A program made the position numbers and the translations under genes. From positions 8,037,001 through 8,101,000 of the forward strand of contig NZ_CP076543.1 of the NCBI RefSeq assembly GCF_030440515.1: a stretch of DNA of 64,000 nt, given 5' to 3'. Below the pieces are notes generated by a model that ran no database searches, had not been told where the DNA came from, and saw only the letters and a list, made by a program, of their open reading frames with translations. Shown here piece after piece: positions 49,670 through 58,439 of this stretch (its first letter is position 1; every line of letters begins with the position of its first letter). The stretch is from Streptomyces xanthophaeus (GTDB lineage Bacteria; Actinomycetota; Actinomycetes; Streptomycetales; Streptomycetaceae).

Positions 49670-50233
49670 TCAGTGGCCGGCAGCCGCCTTGACCAGGGCG
49701 ACCGCGGTGCCGATGGCCGCGTCCAGCGTGCCGGCCAGCAGGGCCAGGCCCGTGCCGCCACCCATGCGGATGCCGCCGTACCAGCCCCAGGTGAACAGCC
49801 CGGCGACGCTCACCCCGGCCGAGATCAGCAGGGCGGTGTCCACCGCCATCAGCCCGAGCGCCGCCGCACCGATCAGGACCAGCGGTCCCACGGCGGACAG
49901 CAGCAGGGGGCTGCTGACGGACAGCATGCGGCGCAGCTCGTGCCCGGTCGCCAGCCGGCCGTGGACGACACGGTGGGCCTGCTGGTCCGCGACCAGCGCG
50001 GCCAGCCAGAGGCCCACCGCGGTGGTCAGAACGGTCGCGGCGGCTCCGGTGGCGCTGATGTGGTCGGCACCCGCGAGTCCGATCACCACGGAGATCATGG
50101 TGATGGTCGCGTACAGACGCTCCTTCAGCCGCGCGGCGGCGAAGCGCGGATCGCGATCGAAGGCCAACTCGTCGTCCGCGCCGGGGATGGTGCCTCCGGG
50201 GGACCCGGCCGGGGGCGTCTCGTCAGGGGCCAT
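49670..50233 (-). CDS. Membrane protein, unknown function
   Basis: The 187-residue protein has a charged N-terminus (DRDPRFAAARLKERLYATI) and five hydrophobic helices: ITMISVVIGLAGADHISATG, VLTTAVGLWLAALVA, LLLSAVGPLVLIGAAALGLM, ALLISAGVSVAGLFTWGW and GTGLALLAGTLDAAIGTAVAL. No family recognised with certainty. The gene is monocistronic by spacing. Confidence 0.7.
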   Translation of the reverse strand: MAPDETPPAGSPGGTIPGADDELAFDRDPRFAAARLKERLYATITMISVVIGLAGADHISATGAAATVLTTAVGLWLAALVADQQAHRVVHGRLATGHELRRMLSVSSPLLLSAVGPLVLIGAAALGLMAVDTALLISAGVSVAGLFTWGWYGGIRMGGGTGLALLAGTLDAAIGTAVALVKAAAGH

Positions 50234-50432
50234 GCCGCCTACGGTAGGGCGGGCCGGCGGCCCTGCCCCGCAGGCGGGCGGGCAGCGCGCCGTAGGGACG
50301 ACCCGGCAGCACCCCCGCCGTCAACCTCGGGTCACGGCCCGTGCCACCGGGCCACGGCTCTCCGGCGGGCTCCCCGGACCCGCCGGCACACGCCGGGTCC
50401 GTCCGGACGCACCGGGCCGCACGGGGGTGGGG

Positions 50433-51365
50433 TCAGTGCGGAATGCTGTCGATCAGCTCCCGGGCGCCCTGCCGCAGGAGGGCGACGGCGACGGACGTGC
50501 CGAGCGTGGCCGGGTCGAGGCGGCCCGCCCACTCGTGCGCGTTCAGCACCTCCTTGCCGTCCGGCGAGAACACGCAGGCGCGCAGGGACAGATCCCCTCC
50601 GCGTTCCGCCCGCGCGTACCCCGCGATCGGGCTGTTGCAGTGCCCCTGGAGGACATGGAGGAACATCCGCTCGGCGACCGTCTCACGGTGCGTGTCCGGG
50701 TGGCCGAGGGCGCTCACGGTGTCGATGAGGCCGGCGTCGTCCTCCCGGCACTGGAGCGCGAGGACACCGGCACCGATCGGCGGCATCAGGGTGTCCACCG
50801 GAACGATCTCCGTGATGGCGTCCGCGCGGCCGATGCGGTGGAGGCCGGCGACGGCAAGGAGGAGCGCGTCCGCTTCACCGGCGGCGAGCTTCTCCAGGCG
50901 CCGGTTGGCGTTCCCGCGCATCGGTACGCACTCCACGTGCGGGTACGCGGCGGCGAGCTGGGCGATCCGGCGCACGGAGGAGGTCCCGATACGGGTACCG
51001 GGCGGGAGCCGGTCGAGGGTGAGTCCCTCCGGGTGGATCAGGGCGTCCCGGATGTCGTCGCGTTCCAGGAACGCCGCGAAGACGGTTCCGGCGGGCAGCG
51101 GACGGTCGGCCGGGACGTCCTTGACGCAGTGCACGGCGAGGTCGGCCTCGCCGGCCAGGATCGCCGCGTCCACCTCCTTGGTGAACGCGCCCTTACCCTC
51201 GACCTGGGACAGGTCTCCCATCCACTTGTCGCCGGTGGTCTTCACCGGCAGGACGGTGGTCGTGATCCCCGGGTGGAGTGCGGCGAGCTCGGCGCGGACG
51301 CGCTCCACCTGGGCGAGGGCCATCGGCGAATCGCGGGAGACGATACGGATCGGATCAGCGGGCAT
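50433..51365 (-). CDS. hemC: Hydroxymethylbilane synthase (porphobilinogen deaminase)
   Basis: The 310-residue enzyme polymerises four porphobilinogens to hydroxymethylbilane in haem and corrin synthesis. It has [97 protein letters not shown] and the cofactor-binding Cys243 in [13 protein letters not shown], matching Cys242 of E. coli. It stands alone, not in a hemACDB cluster, and may be a second copy. ATG 51365 was chosen by match to the family N-terminus. Confidence 0.9.
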   Translation of the reverse strand: MPADPIRIVSRDSPMALAQVERVRAELAALHPGITTTVLPVKTTGDKWMGDLSQVEGKGAFTKEVDAAILAGEADLAVHCVKDVPADRPLPAGTVFAAFLERDDIRDALIHPEGLTLDRLPPGTRIGTSSVRRIAQLAAAYPHVECVPMRGNANRRLEKLAAGEADALLLAVAGLHRIGRADAITEIVPVDTLMPPIGAGVLALQCREDDAGLIDTVSALGHPDTHRETVAERMFLHVLQGHCNSPIAGYARAERGGDLSLRACVFSPDGKEVLNAHEWAGRLDPATLGTSVAVALLRQGARELIDSIPH

Positions 51366-51606
51366 GCGGGCACGATACGCCCTCGGACCCCGGCGGCGGG
51401 CATCGGAGCCGGAGGCCATCGCCCGTGCGGGGCAGGGAAGTTGACCGCCTCGGTAACGTGTTCGAGGGACCCGGCGCGCCACACCCGGTGCTTCCCCGGA
51501 CCGGACGGCCTGAGGCGTCGATCGATCCCGCAGCGCCTCCGAAGGCCCGCGTGCCCGGGGACCGCGGGGCGCGGCGTGCGTGCCTGCGACCGGTACTCCT
51601 GCTGGA

Positions 51607-52911
51607 ATGGCTGCTTCGGCGGTCCCGTGGCGAGGAGGTCCGTTGCCGGAGCGTGGCGGGAGGCCCACCGGGCCCGTGGGCGGGCCCGAGGGGCTGTGGG
51701 CACGCGTCCGGGCGGCCGAGGCCGCCGTCGGGCAGATCGGAACGACCCTCGACGCGGTGACCACCTGCCAGGAACTGGCCGGTTTCCTGTCCCGGAACGT
51801 GTGCGACGCGGTCGCCGTGGATCTCCTGGCGGAGGACGGCGGTTCCCACCGCGTGGCGACGGCGGGATCCACCGGGCTGCTGACGGCAGGGGCCGACGCA
51901 GCGCCCTCGGTACGGGCGTCGGACGGCGGGCATCAGCTCTCCGAGTGGGCGGCGGTCGCGGGCGGCGTGCCCGTCCACGTCCTGTCCGTCCCGCTGCCGG
52001 ACGGGGAACGGGTCCACGGCATGCTGACCGCCGTACGGGCCCGCGCGGGGTTCGGCGACCACGAGGCGGCGACGGTCCACTTCGCGGCCCGGCTGGCGGC
52101 GGTGCACCTGGGGCACGCGCGGCAGCTGGCCGCCACCGAGGACACCGTCTCGCACCTCCAGCGCGCGCTCGTGTCGGAACCGGGCCGGCCGCACCCCAAC
52201 CTGGAGGTGGCCAGCCGCTACCTGCCGGCCGGCCCACGGGCGCTGGTGGGGGGCGACTGGTTCGAGACGATCCGCCTCCACTACGGCCGCACCCTGCTCG
52301 TGGTCGGAGACGTGATGGGCCACGGACTCGACGCGGCCGTGGACATGAACGCGTACCGCTCCACCCTGCGCGACGTGGCGTCGACGGACCTCGCCCCGCA
52401 CCGCGTACTGCGCCAGCTCGACGTCCTGGCCGCCGGCGACGCGGCCCGCAGGCCGGCGACCTGCCTGCTCGTACGCTTCGATCCCGCGCGCGGTGTAGCG
52501 ATGTTCGCCGGCGCCGGCCACCTGCCGCCGGCGGTCTTCGGGGCGGACGGCTCGGCCTCGCTGGTCGACGTCCCGGTCGGCCCGCCGCTGGGCACCGGCG
52601 TCGGCGGCTACGAAGCCGTCACGCGCGCGATCACGCCGCAGGAGACCCTGCTGATGTTCACCGACGGGCTGGTGGAACGGCGGGGCGAGGACATCGACGT
52701 CTCGCTGGCCCGGCTGGTGGGCGTGCGGCCCCCGGTGGGGGCCGGGGTGAACGCGGTGGTGGACGCCGTCGTGGAGGGCCTCGACGCCCAGCACGCGGAG
52801 GACGACGTCGCCGTACTCGCAGCCCGGGCCCGCCCCCGTCAGCCCGCGGACCCTGGAGCCACCGCCGCCGGCATGCCCGGAGGGCCGGGCGAACCTACGG
52901 TGGAACGGTGA
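51607..52911 (+). CDS. GAF-SpoIIE (PP2C-type) phosphatase
   Basis: The 434-residue protein has a GAF-like sensor (about 30-190; [27 protein letters not shown]) and a SpoIIE domain with [39 protein letters not shown] and [12 protein letters not shown]. It probably dephosphorylates a STAS antagonist elsewhere. The start is uncertain: ATG 51607 has no clear ribosome site, while a TTG at 51643 follows GAGGAGG. The last codon overlaps the M15 peptidase start (GTGA). Confidence 0.87.
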   Translation: MAASAVPWRGGPLPERGGRPTGPVGGPEGLWARVRAAEAAVGQIGTTLDAVTTCQELAGFLSRNVCDAVAVDLLAEDGGSHRVATAGSTGLLTAGADAAPSVRASDGGHQLSEWAAVAGGVPVHVLSVPLPDGERVHGMLTAVRARAGFGDHEAATVHFAARLAAVHLGHARQLAATEDTVSHLQRALVSEPGRPHPNLEVASRYLPAGPRALVGGDWFETIRLHYGRTLLVVGDVMGHGLDAAVDMNAYRSTLRDVASTDLAPHRVLRQLDVLAAGDAARRPATCLLVRFDPARGVAMFAGAGHLPPAVFGADGSASLVDVPVGPPLGTGVGGYEAVTRAITPQETLLMFTDGLVERRGEDIDVSLARLVGVRPPVGAGVNAVVDAVVEGLDAQHAEDDVAVLAARARPRQPADPGATAAGMPGGPGEPTVER

Positions 52912-53588
52912 GCCATCGCCTCGCCTGCGTCGCCCTGGCCGGCACCCTGTGTGCGACGGCGTTGTCATGCACCGGGGCACGGTCCGAGGCGCGCCACCAG
53001 GTCGCGCCCGAGCCCGAGGCGAAGACGCTGTCCGCGCACGTCACGGCCGTCCCCCCGGAGAAGCTGGGCTCCACCCACCACCCCGGCTGCCCCGTGCCGC
53101 CGGAGCGCCTGCGACTCGTCCGGATGAACCACTGGGGCTTCGACGGCACGGTGCACACCGGCGAACTGGTGGTCCACGAGGACGCGGTCGCCCCCGTCCT
53201 GCGGGCCTTCGGAAAGGCCTTCGCCGCCCGTTTCCCGATCCGCCGCATGCGGGTGATGGCCGAGTACGGCGGCAGCGACACCGAGGCGATGGCCGACGAC
53301 AACACCTCCGCCTTCAACTGCCGTCCGGTCACCGGGGACCCGGGCCGGATCTCCCGGCACTCCTGGGGCGACGCCATCGACATCAACCCGGTCGAGAACC
53401 CGTACGTCGACGTCCGGGGCACCGTCCATCCCCCGAACGGTCGCACCCACCTCGACCGCGGCCGCGCCCGCCCCGGGATGATCACCCCCGATGGGGTCGT
53501 GACCCGGGCCTTCCGGGAGATCGGCTGGTACTGGGGCGGCCGCTGGACCCCTCCGGACTACCAGCACTTCTCCGAGCAGGGCGGCTAG
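52908..53588 (+). CDS. M15-family exported D-Ala-D-Ala-type peptidase
   Basis: The 226-residue protein starts at GTG 52908, overlapping the phosphatase stop by four bases. The N-terminus is a signal peptide (LACVALAGTLCATALSC) with an atypical lipobox. The zinc peptidase motifs are SRHSWGDAIDINP (His, Asp) and DYQHF (His), as in the M15C (VanY/CwlK-like) group. It should cleave cell-wall peptides. Coupling to a phosphatase gene is unusual. A strong terminator begins at the stop codon. Confidence 0.87.
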   Translation: MSHRLACVALAGTLCATALSCTGARSEARHQVAPEPEAKTLSAHVTAVPPEKLGSTHHPGCPVPPERLRLVRMNHWGFDGTVHTGELVVHEDAVAPVLRAFGKAFAARFPIRRMRVMAEYGGSDTEAMADDNTSAFNCRPVTGDPGRISRHSWGDAIDINPVENPYVDVRGTVHPPNGRTHLDRGRARPGMITPDGVVTRAFREIGWYWGGRWTPPDYQHFSEQGG

Positions 53589-53648
53589 GCCGTCTCTTTC
53601 GGATCTTGCCGGACGACCCGGGCCCGGCAAGATCCGGAAGAGACGGCC
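53588..53648. terminator. 25-bp stem-loop between converging genes
   Basis: Arms 53588-53612 and 53624-53648 pair at 24 of 25 positions, the exception being a G-U wobble; the loop has eleven bases. It ends both the M15 gene and the converging P450 gene. Confidence 0.88.
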
Positions 53649-53664
53649 CAGGCCGTGGTCCGGT

Positions 53665-54888
53665 TCAGCCGCCCGGGGTGAAGGTGACCGGCAGGCTCTC
53701 CGGGCCGCGCAGTCCGCCCGGGCGCCGGCGGATCCCCTCCGGGTCCGTGGCGAGGGCGAGCCCGGAGAGCCGGCGCAGTACCGTACCGATGGCGATCTGA
53801 CCCTCCAGCCGGGCCAGCGGAGCCCCCAGGCAGTAGTGGATGCCGTGCCCGAACGCGAGGTGGGCGTTGTCCTGGCGGGTGATGTCGAGGCGGTCCGGGT
53901 CGGCGAACCGCTTCGGGTCGCGGTCGGCGACGGCCGAGCCGATCAGTACGGTCGCGCCGCGCGGGACGGCAACCCCGGCGATCTCGATGTCCTCGCGCGC
54001 GAACCGCGCGATGCCGGGGCTCACCGGGCCGTCGTAGCGGAGGAACTCCTCGATCGCACCGGGCAGCAGCCCGGGGTCGGAACGCAGCAGGTCCAGCTGG
54101 CCCGGGTGGGCCAGCAGCGTGGCGATGCCGGTGCCGATCAGGTTGACCGTGGTGATGTAGCCGGCGACCAGCAGCAGGAACACCATGGCGATCAACTCGT
54201 CCTCGCTCAGCCGCTGCTGCGCGTCGCGGGCGGTGACGAGGCCGCTGAGCAGGTCGTCGCCGGGGTGCGCCCGTTTGGCGTGGATGAGCCCGGTCACGTA
54301 GGCGCGCATGTGCTGCCAGGCCTCGTTCACCACGGCGGGGTCCGGGGGCTCCGCTCCCCGCCTGAGCATCCGGTCGGTCCAGTGCTGGAAGTCGCGGCGC
54401 TCGTCCACCGGGACCCCGAGCAGTTCGCTGATCACCGTGACCGGGAGCGGAAGCGCGAAGTCGGCGACCAGGTCGGCGTGTCCGGCCGGGACGACCGCAT
54501 CCAGCAGGCCGTCGGTGATGGCCTGGATCCGTGGCCGCATCTCCGCCACGCGGCGGGCGGTGAACGCCTTGGAGACCAGACGGCGCAGGCGGGTGTGGTC
54601 GGGCGGGTCGCTGCGGAGCATGTTGCTCAGCATCGAATCGCGTTCCGTCTCGGGCAGTTGCCGCAGGATCCGGCTGTCCGAGGCATCGCGTACGTCGCTG
54701 CTGAGGCGGGAGTCGGACAGGGCCGCGAGTCCGTCCTCGTAGCGCGTGACGAGCCAGGCGTCCAGGCCGCCCGCGACGACGACGCGGCGCACGGGGCCGT
54801 CCTCGCGCAGCTGCTGGTACAGGGGGAACGGATCCGCGACGAAGGCGGGGTCGGCGTAGGGCAGAAGGGTCGGCTGCTGCTCACTCAT
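53665..54888 (-). CDS. Cytochrome P450 (class I, bacterial type)
   Basis: The 407-residue P450 has the C-helix DPPDHTRLRRLVSKAFTARRV, the ExxR region (AIEEFLRYDGPV), PERF-like DPKRFADPDRLD and the haem loop FGHGIHYCLG with Cys353. The I-helix motif is atypical: VAGYITTVN, where the usual acid before Thr is replaced by Ile. It needs ferredoxin partners, none of which is adjacent. The flavin monooxygenase starts 97 bases upstream on the same strand, so the pair may be co-transcribed. GGGAGG precedes the ATG. Confidence 0.93.
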   Translation of the reverse strand: MSEQQPTLLPYADPAFVADPFPLYQQLREDGPVRRVVVAGGLDAWLVTRYEDGLAALSDSRLSSDVRDASDSRILRQLPETERDSMLSNMLRSDPPDHTRLRRLVSKAFTARRVAEMRPRIQAITDGLLDAVVPAGHADLVADFALPLPVTVISELLGVPVDERRDFQHWTDRMLRRGAEPPDPAVVNEAWQHMRAYVTGLIHAKRAHPGDDLLSGLVTARDAQQRLSEDELIAMVFLLLVAGYITTVNLIGTGIATLLAHPGQLDLLRSDPGLLPGAIEEFLRYDGPVSPGIARFAREDIEIAGVAVPRGATVLIGSAVADRDPKRFADPDRLDITRQDNAHLAFGHGIHYCLGAPLARLEGQIAIGTVLRRLSGLALATDPEGIRRRPGGLRGPESLPVTFTPGG

Positions 54889-54985
54889 GAGGCCTCCCGG
54901 AGCATGACGTCCTCGCTGTGGGAGCGAGGTTATCGGCCCGACCATCCCGATACGTCACTTTTCGGCCTCCGGCGGCGAGGTGAGG

Positions 54986-56218
54986 TCAGCGGAGTGATTC
55001 CCCCGGGGGCCGCTCGCGCAGGGCCCCGTAGGCGAGGAAGTAGGCCGGCAGCCGGTTCAGCCGGCGGGAGTCGGTGAGGAGCTCGGTCAGCCGCTTGGCC
55101 CGCCGGGGGTTTCCGAAGGCGTCGCGGCCGGCCAGCAGCGGCCCGATGACCTTGGCGTGCGCGAGGCGCTGGAGCCCCTGGGTCGCCACGGTGGTGGGCA
55201 GGCGCCGGTACTGCACGCGGCGTACGTCGCGCAGCCCAACGGTGCCGTCGCGCAGCGGGCCCACGAGATGGCGGGCCGCGGCCACCGCGTCCTGGACGGC
55301 GAGGTTGATGCCGATGCCGAACACCGGGGACATGGCGTGGGCGGCGTCGCCGATGCACAGCAGCCCCGGGCGGTGCCAGCGGCGCAGCCGGTCGAGCCGT
55401 ACGTCGAGCAGCTTGACCTCGTCCCAGGAGGTGACGGCATGGGCCCGGTCGGCCAGCCAGGGGACGGCCTCGGTGAACTGCTCCATGAACGCCTCCAGGC
55501 CCTCGGCACGGCGCCCGGCGTCGGACCCCTTGGGGATGAGCGCCGCGCACTGCCAGTAGTCGCCGCGGTCGATGAGGGCGACGAAAAGCCGGTCCCCGAT
55601 GCCGCCGACGAGCCCGCTGGGGTCCTCCTCGCGGCGCGGCACCCGGAACCACCAGGCGTCCATGGGGCACGGGAAGTCCTCCAGCCCCAGCTCGGGCAGG
55701 GCTCTGGCCAGTGAGCCGCGTCCGTCGCAGGCCACGGTCAGTGAGGCCCGGAGCTCGCCGGTGCCGCCGTCCGAGGTCCGGTACCGCACGCCCGTGACCC
55801 TGCCACGCTCGATCAGGAAGGACGTAGCCTCGGTGTTCATGCGCAGGTGGAAGGAGGGCTCCCGGCCCGCTTCGTCGGCGAGCAGGTCGAGGAGGTCCCA
55901 CTGCGGCACCATCGCGATGTAGTTGTACTTTCCCCGCAGCGCCCCGATGTCCCCGACCGTGACGAGGGACCGGTCCGGCCCGATGGGCAGTTGCACCGAG
56001 CTCACCCGCCGCTGCGGCAGCCGGGCGAAGCGTTCCGCCAGGCCGATGTCGTCCAGCAGCGACAGGGTGGACGGATGGACGGTGTCCCCGCGGAAGTCGC
56101 GCAGGAAGTCGCCGTGCTTCTCCAGCACGGTCACCTCCACCCCGGCCCGGGCCAGCAACAGGGCCAGCACCATCCCGGCGGGCCCTCCGCCCACGACACA
56201 GCAGGTGGTTCGTTCCAC
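54986..56218 (-). CDS. FAD-dependent aromatic monooxygenase-like oxidoreductase
   Basis: The 410-residue flavoprotein has the nucleotide fold ERTTCCVVGGGPAGMVLALLLARAG, the second FAD motif LLCIGDAAHAMSPVFGIGINLAVQDAVAAA and the DG motif ACDGRGSLARALP. It is a class A-type monooxygenase or related geranylgeranyl reductase-like oxidase. The start is GTG 56218 after AGGGAAG. It is upstream of the P450, suggesting joint oxidation of a substrate not identified. Confidence 0.88.
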   Translation of the reverse strand: MERTTCCVVGGGPAGMVLALLLARAGVEVTVLEKHGDFLRDFRGDTVHPSTLSLLDDIGLAERFARLPQRRVSSVQLPIGPDRSLVTVGDIGALRGKYNYIAMVPQWDLLDLLADEAGREPSFHLRMNTEATSFLIERGRVTGVRYRTSDGGTGELRASLTVACDGRGSLARALPELGLEDFPCPMDAWWFRVPRREEDPSGLVGGIGDRLFVALIDRGDYWQCAALIPKGSDAGRRAEGLEAFMEQFTEAVPWLADRAHAVTSWDEVKLLDVRLDRLRRWHRPGLLCIGDAAHAMSPVFGIGINLAVQDAVAAARHLVGPLRDGTVGLRDVRRVQYRRLPTTVATQGLQRLAHAKVIGPLLAGRDAFGNPRRAKRLTELLTDSRRLNRLPAYFLAYGALRERPPGESLR

Positions 56219-56459
56219 GCAACCCACTTCCCTTCGCCCGCATCGGGTCACCCCCAGAGGACGTATACCGCACCCGGGGCGCCGGCAGCGGTAACGGTGA
56301 GGAGGCGTTGCTGCGCCGGGAAGAAGGATCACCGACGGCCGGATCACCGCACCGCTCGGGGAGATGTGGTGAAGAGGCGCGGTGGATCCGGGCGTTGCCG
56401 CACGGACCGGCGCCCAGGCGAGGAGGGTGGGAGACAAACGGTACGAAGAGAGGACCCTT

Positions 56460-56804
56460 ATGAGGGCACGTCACTTACGCACCCTATCGGTCGCCGGCGC
56501 CGTGGCGCTGGTCTCGCTCACCTCCACCACACCCGCTCAGGCCCTGCCCGCGTGCCCCGCCAACGCGATCTGTCTGTGGCGGTACCAGGACGGCACCGGG
56601 GAGCTCTACGTCTGGCGCGGCGGCTACGTGGACCTGCCCAGCAGGTTCGTGGACCACGTGGGGTCGTTCCGGGCCAACCGGAGCGGGGCCTTCATCGACT
56701 GGGCGACCGGGAAGGTGTGCCGACCGGTCCGAACCGGCGACTACGCGAGCAACTACAGCGGCCGCTTCGGCTCGAAGATCGACGCGGTGGGCGACAACTG
56801 CTGA
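56460..56804 (+). CDS. Secreted peptidase-inhibitor I36-type protein
   Basis: The 114-residue protein has a signal peptide (LSVAGAVALVSLTSTTPAQA) and a short beta/gamma-crystallin-like domain (ANAICLWRYQDGTGELYVWRGG, then SFRANRSGAFIDWATGKVC). Four cysteines (PACPANAIC, KVC, DNC) may pair. The I36 family includes the Streptomyces metalloprotease inhibitor SMPI. GAAGAGAGGA precedes the ATG. It is a plausible partner for an extracellular protease; the target is unknown. Confidence 0.82.
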   Translation: MRARHLRTLSVAGAVALVSLTSTTPAQALPACPANAICLWRYQDGTGELYVWRGGYVDLPSRFVDHVGSFRANRSGAFIDWATGKVCRPVRTGDYASNYSGRFGSKIDAVGDNC

Positions 56805-56839
56805 GCCCGGAAGGGCGCGCGGCCGGGTGCGGCCCGGGT

Positions 56840-57352
56840 TCAGTAGCGCAGGGCCGTACCCGCCTGAGCCGAGACCGTGCCCGACAGTTTGTGCGTACTG
56901 CGGGCCGTTCCCTGTCCCGTGCCCTTCCCGGCGACGTTCGTGATCGTCACGACCACGGTGTCGATGAGATTGCCGCTCTCGTCCTTGAATTCGACCTGCA
57001 CCGCGAAGGACTTCGTCGCGTCGTCGGTGTTCCGGGCCGTCACGGGGACCGTGGTGTAGCCGTCGCCGTCGGTGGTCACCGAGCCCAAGGTCACCTCGTC
57101 CTTGGCATCGACCCCGTCCTTCACGTCGGCGAGCTTGCCCTTCGCGACGGCAGCCGCCGATTCGGCGGCCTTCGAAGCCTCCGCCGCGGCCGACTGGACC
57201 GCCTCGCCGGCGGACTTCACCGCCGACGCCGCGCTCGACACGGCGCCCGACGGGGTGCCGTCACCGTCCGAACAGCCTGTGGCGCCGAGCGCCACCACCG
57301 ACAGCACCACCGCACCTGCCGCACCACGCATCCACGCGACCGCCGTCACCAT
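56840..57352 (-). CDS. Probable lipoprotein with FxLYD-like domain
   Basis: The 170-residue protein has a signal peptide ending in lipobox LGATGC, an Ala/Ser-rich helical stretch (about 35-72) and a beta-rich domain with VTARNTDDATKSFAVQVEFKDESGNLIDTVVVTITNV, typical of FxLYD. The role is unknown. GGAGG lies close to the ATG at 57352; a start at 57331 (MRGAAGAVV) is also possible. Confidence 0.75.
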   Translation of the reverse strand: MVTAVAWMRGAAGAVVLSVVALGATGCSDGDGTPSGAVSSAASAVKSAGEAVQSAAAEASKAAESAAAVAKGKLADVKDGVDAKDEVTLGSVTTDGDGYTTVPVTARNTDDATKSFAVQVEFKDESGNLIDTVVVTITNVAGKGTGQGTARSTHKLSGTVSAQAGTALRY

Positions 57353-57440
57353 GCCTCCACGGGTGTTCCGGACCTCCGGACCTCCCAGTCAAAGGCCCGG
57401 CGGCCCGGATGCCCAGTGGGCCGGGCATCCGGGTGAGGAG

Positions 57441-57476
57441 GGGGCCTCGGGGGCCTCGGGGACCTCGGGGGCCTCA
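57441..57476 (-). repeat. Four 9-bp tandem repeats overlapping a stop codon
   Basis: Units GGGGCCTCG, GGGGCCTCG, GGGACCTCG and GGGGCCTCA run head to tail. The last unit contains the stop codon of the ketopantoate reductase gene (TCA on the plus strand). Confidence 0.8.
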
Positions 57477-58403
57477 GGGGCGTCCCGCGGCGAGGCGGTG
57501 TTCGTGGACGCGCAGCTGGAGGGAGGCGAGGTCCAGCAGGGGAGTGGCCACCCCCAGCGCGCGGGCACGCAGGGTGAGGTCGGTCAGGACGTGATCGGCC
57601 TCCGTCGGTGCTCCGGCGACGAGGTCGCGGTACAGGGACGGGGTGAGCGGGGAGCCGGGGGTCGTGACGGTGGACGTGGTGAAGGCGAGCTCCGCCTCGG
57701 TCACCGGATGACCCGCCGCCTCCGCCACCGCCGCGGTTTCCGAGACCAGGGCCCCGGCCAGGGCCGCCCCGCCCGGAACGGCGTTCACCTCTCCGACCGT
57801 GCCGCGCATCAGGCAGGTCAGGGCGACGAGAGTGGAGATGAACGCCCACTTGTGCCACATGGCCGCGACGACGTCCCCGGTCGCCGGTGAGTCGATGCCG
57901 GCCTCGGCCAGCACGCTGCGGATCGAGTCCACCCGGGCCGAGGGGCGTGCGTCGAGCTCGCCGGTCAGGATGACCGCGGGCGGCGCCATACGGAGGATGT
58001 CGCCGTCGCCGTTCAAGGTGGTGACCACCTTCGCGACCCCGCCGAGGACCGCTCCGGCCCCCAGGCGCGCGACGAGCGTGTCGAGGTGGGCGACCCCGTT
58101 CAGCAGGGGTACGACGGCGGTGTCCGGGCCGACGGCGGGTTCGATGTCCGCCAAGGCCGTGTGCAGGGCGGTCGCCTTCACCGAGAGCAGGACCAGATCG
58201 TACGGTCCGCCCACGGCACCGGCCGTCACCAGATCCGGCGTGAGCCGGAGCTCCTCACCCTGCCCCGACACCCGCAGGCCGCGGGCCTCCAGGGCCTTCG
58301 CACGGGCCGGTCGGACCAGGAAGGAGACGTCCTGGCCCGCTGCCGCGAGCCGGGCGCCGAAGAAGCCGCCGACGGCGCCGGCGCCGACCGTGAGGATCCT
58401 CAT
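57474..58403 (-). CDS. Ketopantoate reductase (PanE/ApbA) family
   Basis: The 309-residue protein has the N-terminal Rossmann motif ILTVGAGAVGGFFGARLAAAGQDVSFLVR, then LVLLSVKATALHTAL and VPLLNGVAHLDTLV, and a C-terminal helical domain with MWHKWAFISTLVALTCLMRGTVGEV, which carries the catalytic Lys. The family reduces ketopantoate with NADPH in pantothenate synthesis, though many paralogues have other substrates. The exporter gene lies upstream on the same strand, 36 bases before it. Confidence 0.88.
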   Translation of the reverse strand: MRILTVGAGAVGGFFGARLAAAGQDVSFLVRPARAKALEARGLRVSGQGEELRLTPDLVTAGAVGGPYDLVLLSVKATALHTALADIEPAVGPDTAVVPLLNGVAHLDTLVARLGAGAVLGGVAKVVTTLNGDGDILRMAPPAVILTGELDARPSARVDSIRSVLAEAGIDSPATGDVVAAMWHKWAFISTLVALTCLMRGTVGEVNAVPGGAALAGALVSETAAVAEAAGHPVTEAELAFTTSTVTTPGSPLTPSLYRDLVAGAPTEADHVLTDLTLRARALGVATPLLDLASLQLRVHEHRLAAGRP

Positions 58404-58439
58404 GTACGGGTGCCTTTCGTGGAAGGAGACAGGGACGGG

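Noticed and set aside
49689..53588. A 1299-codon open frame on the plus strand
   Set aside because: It runs antisense through the membrane protein and hemC genes and out of frame through the phosphatase. Only the end from 52908 (M15 peptidase) has real motifs.
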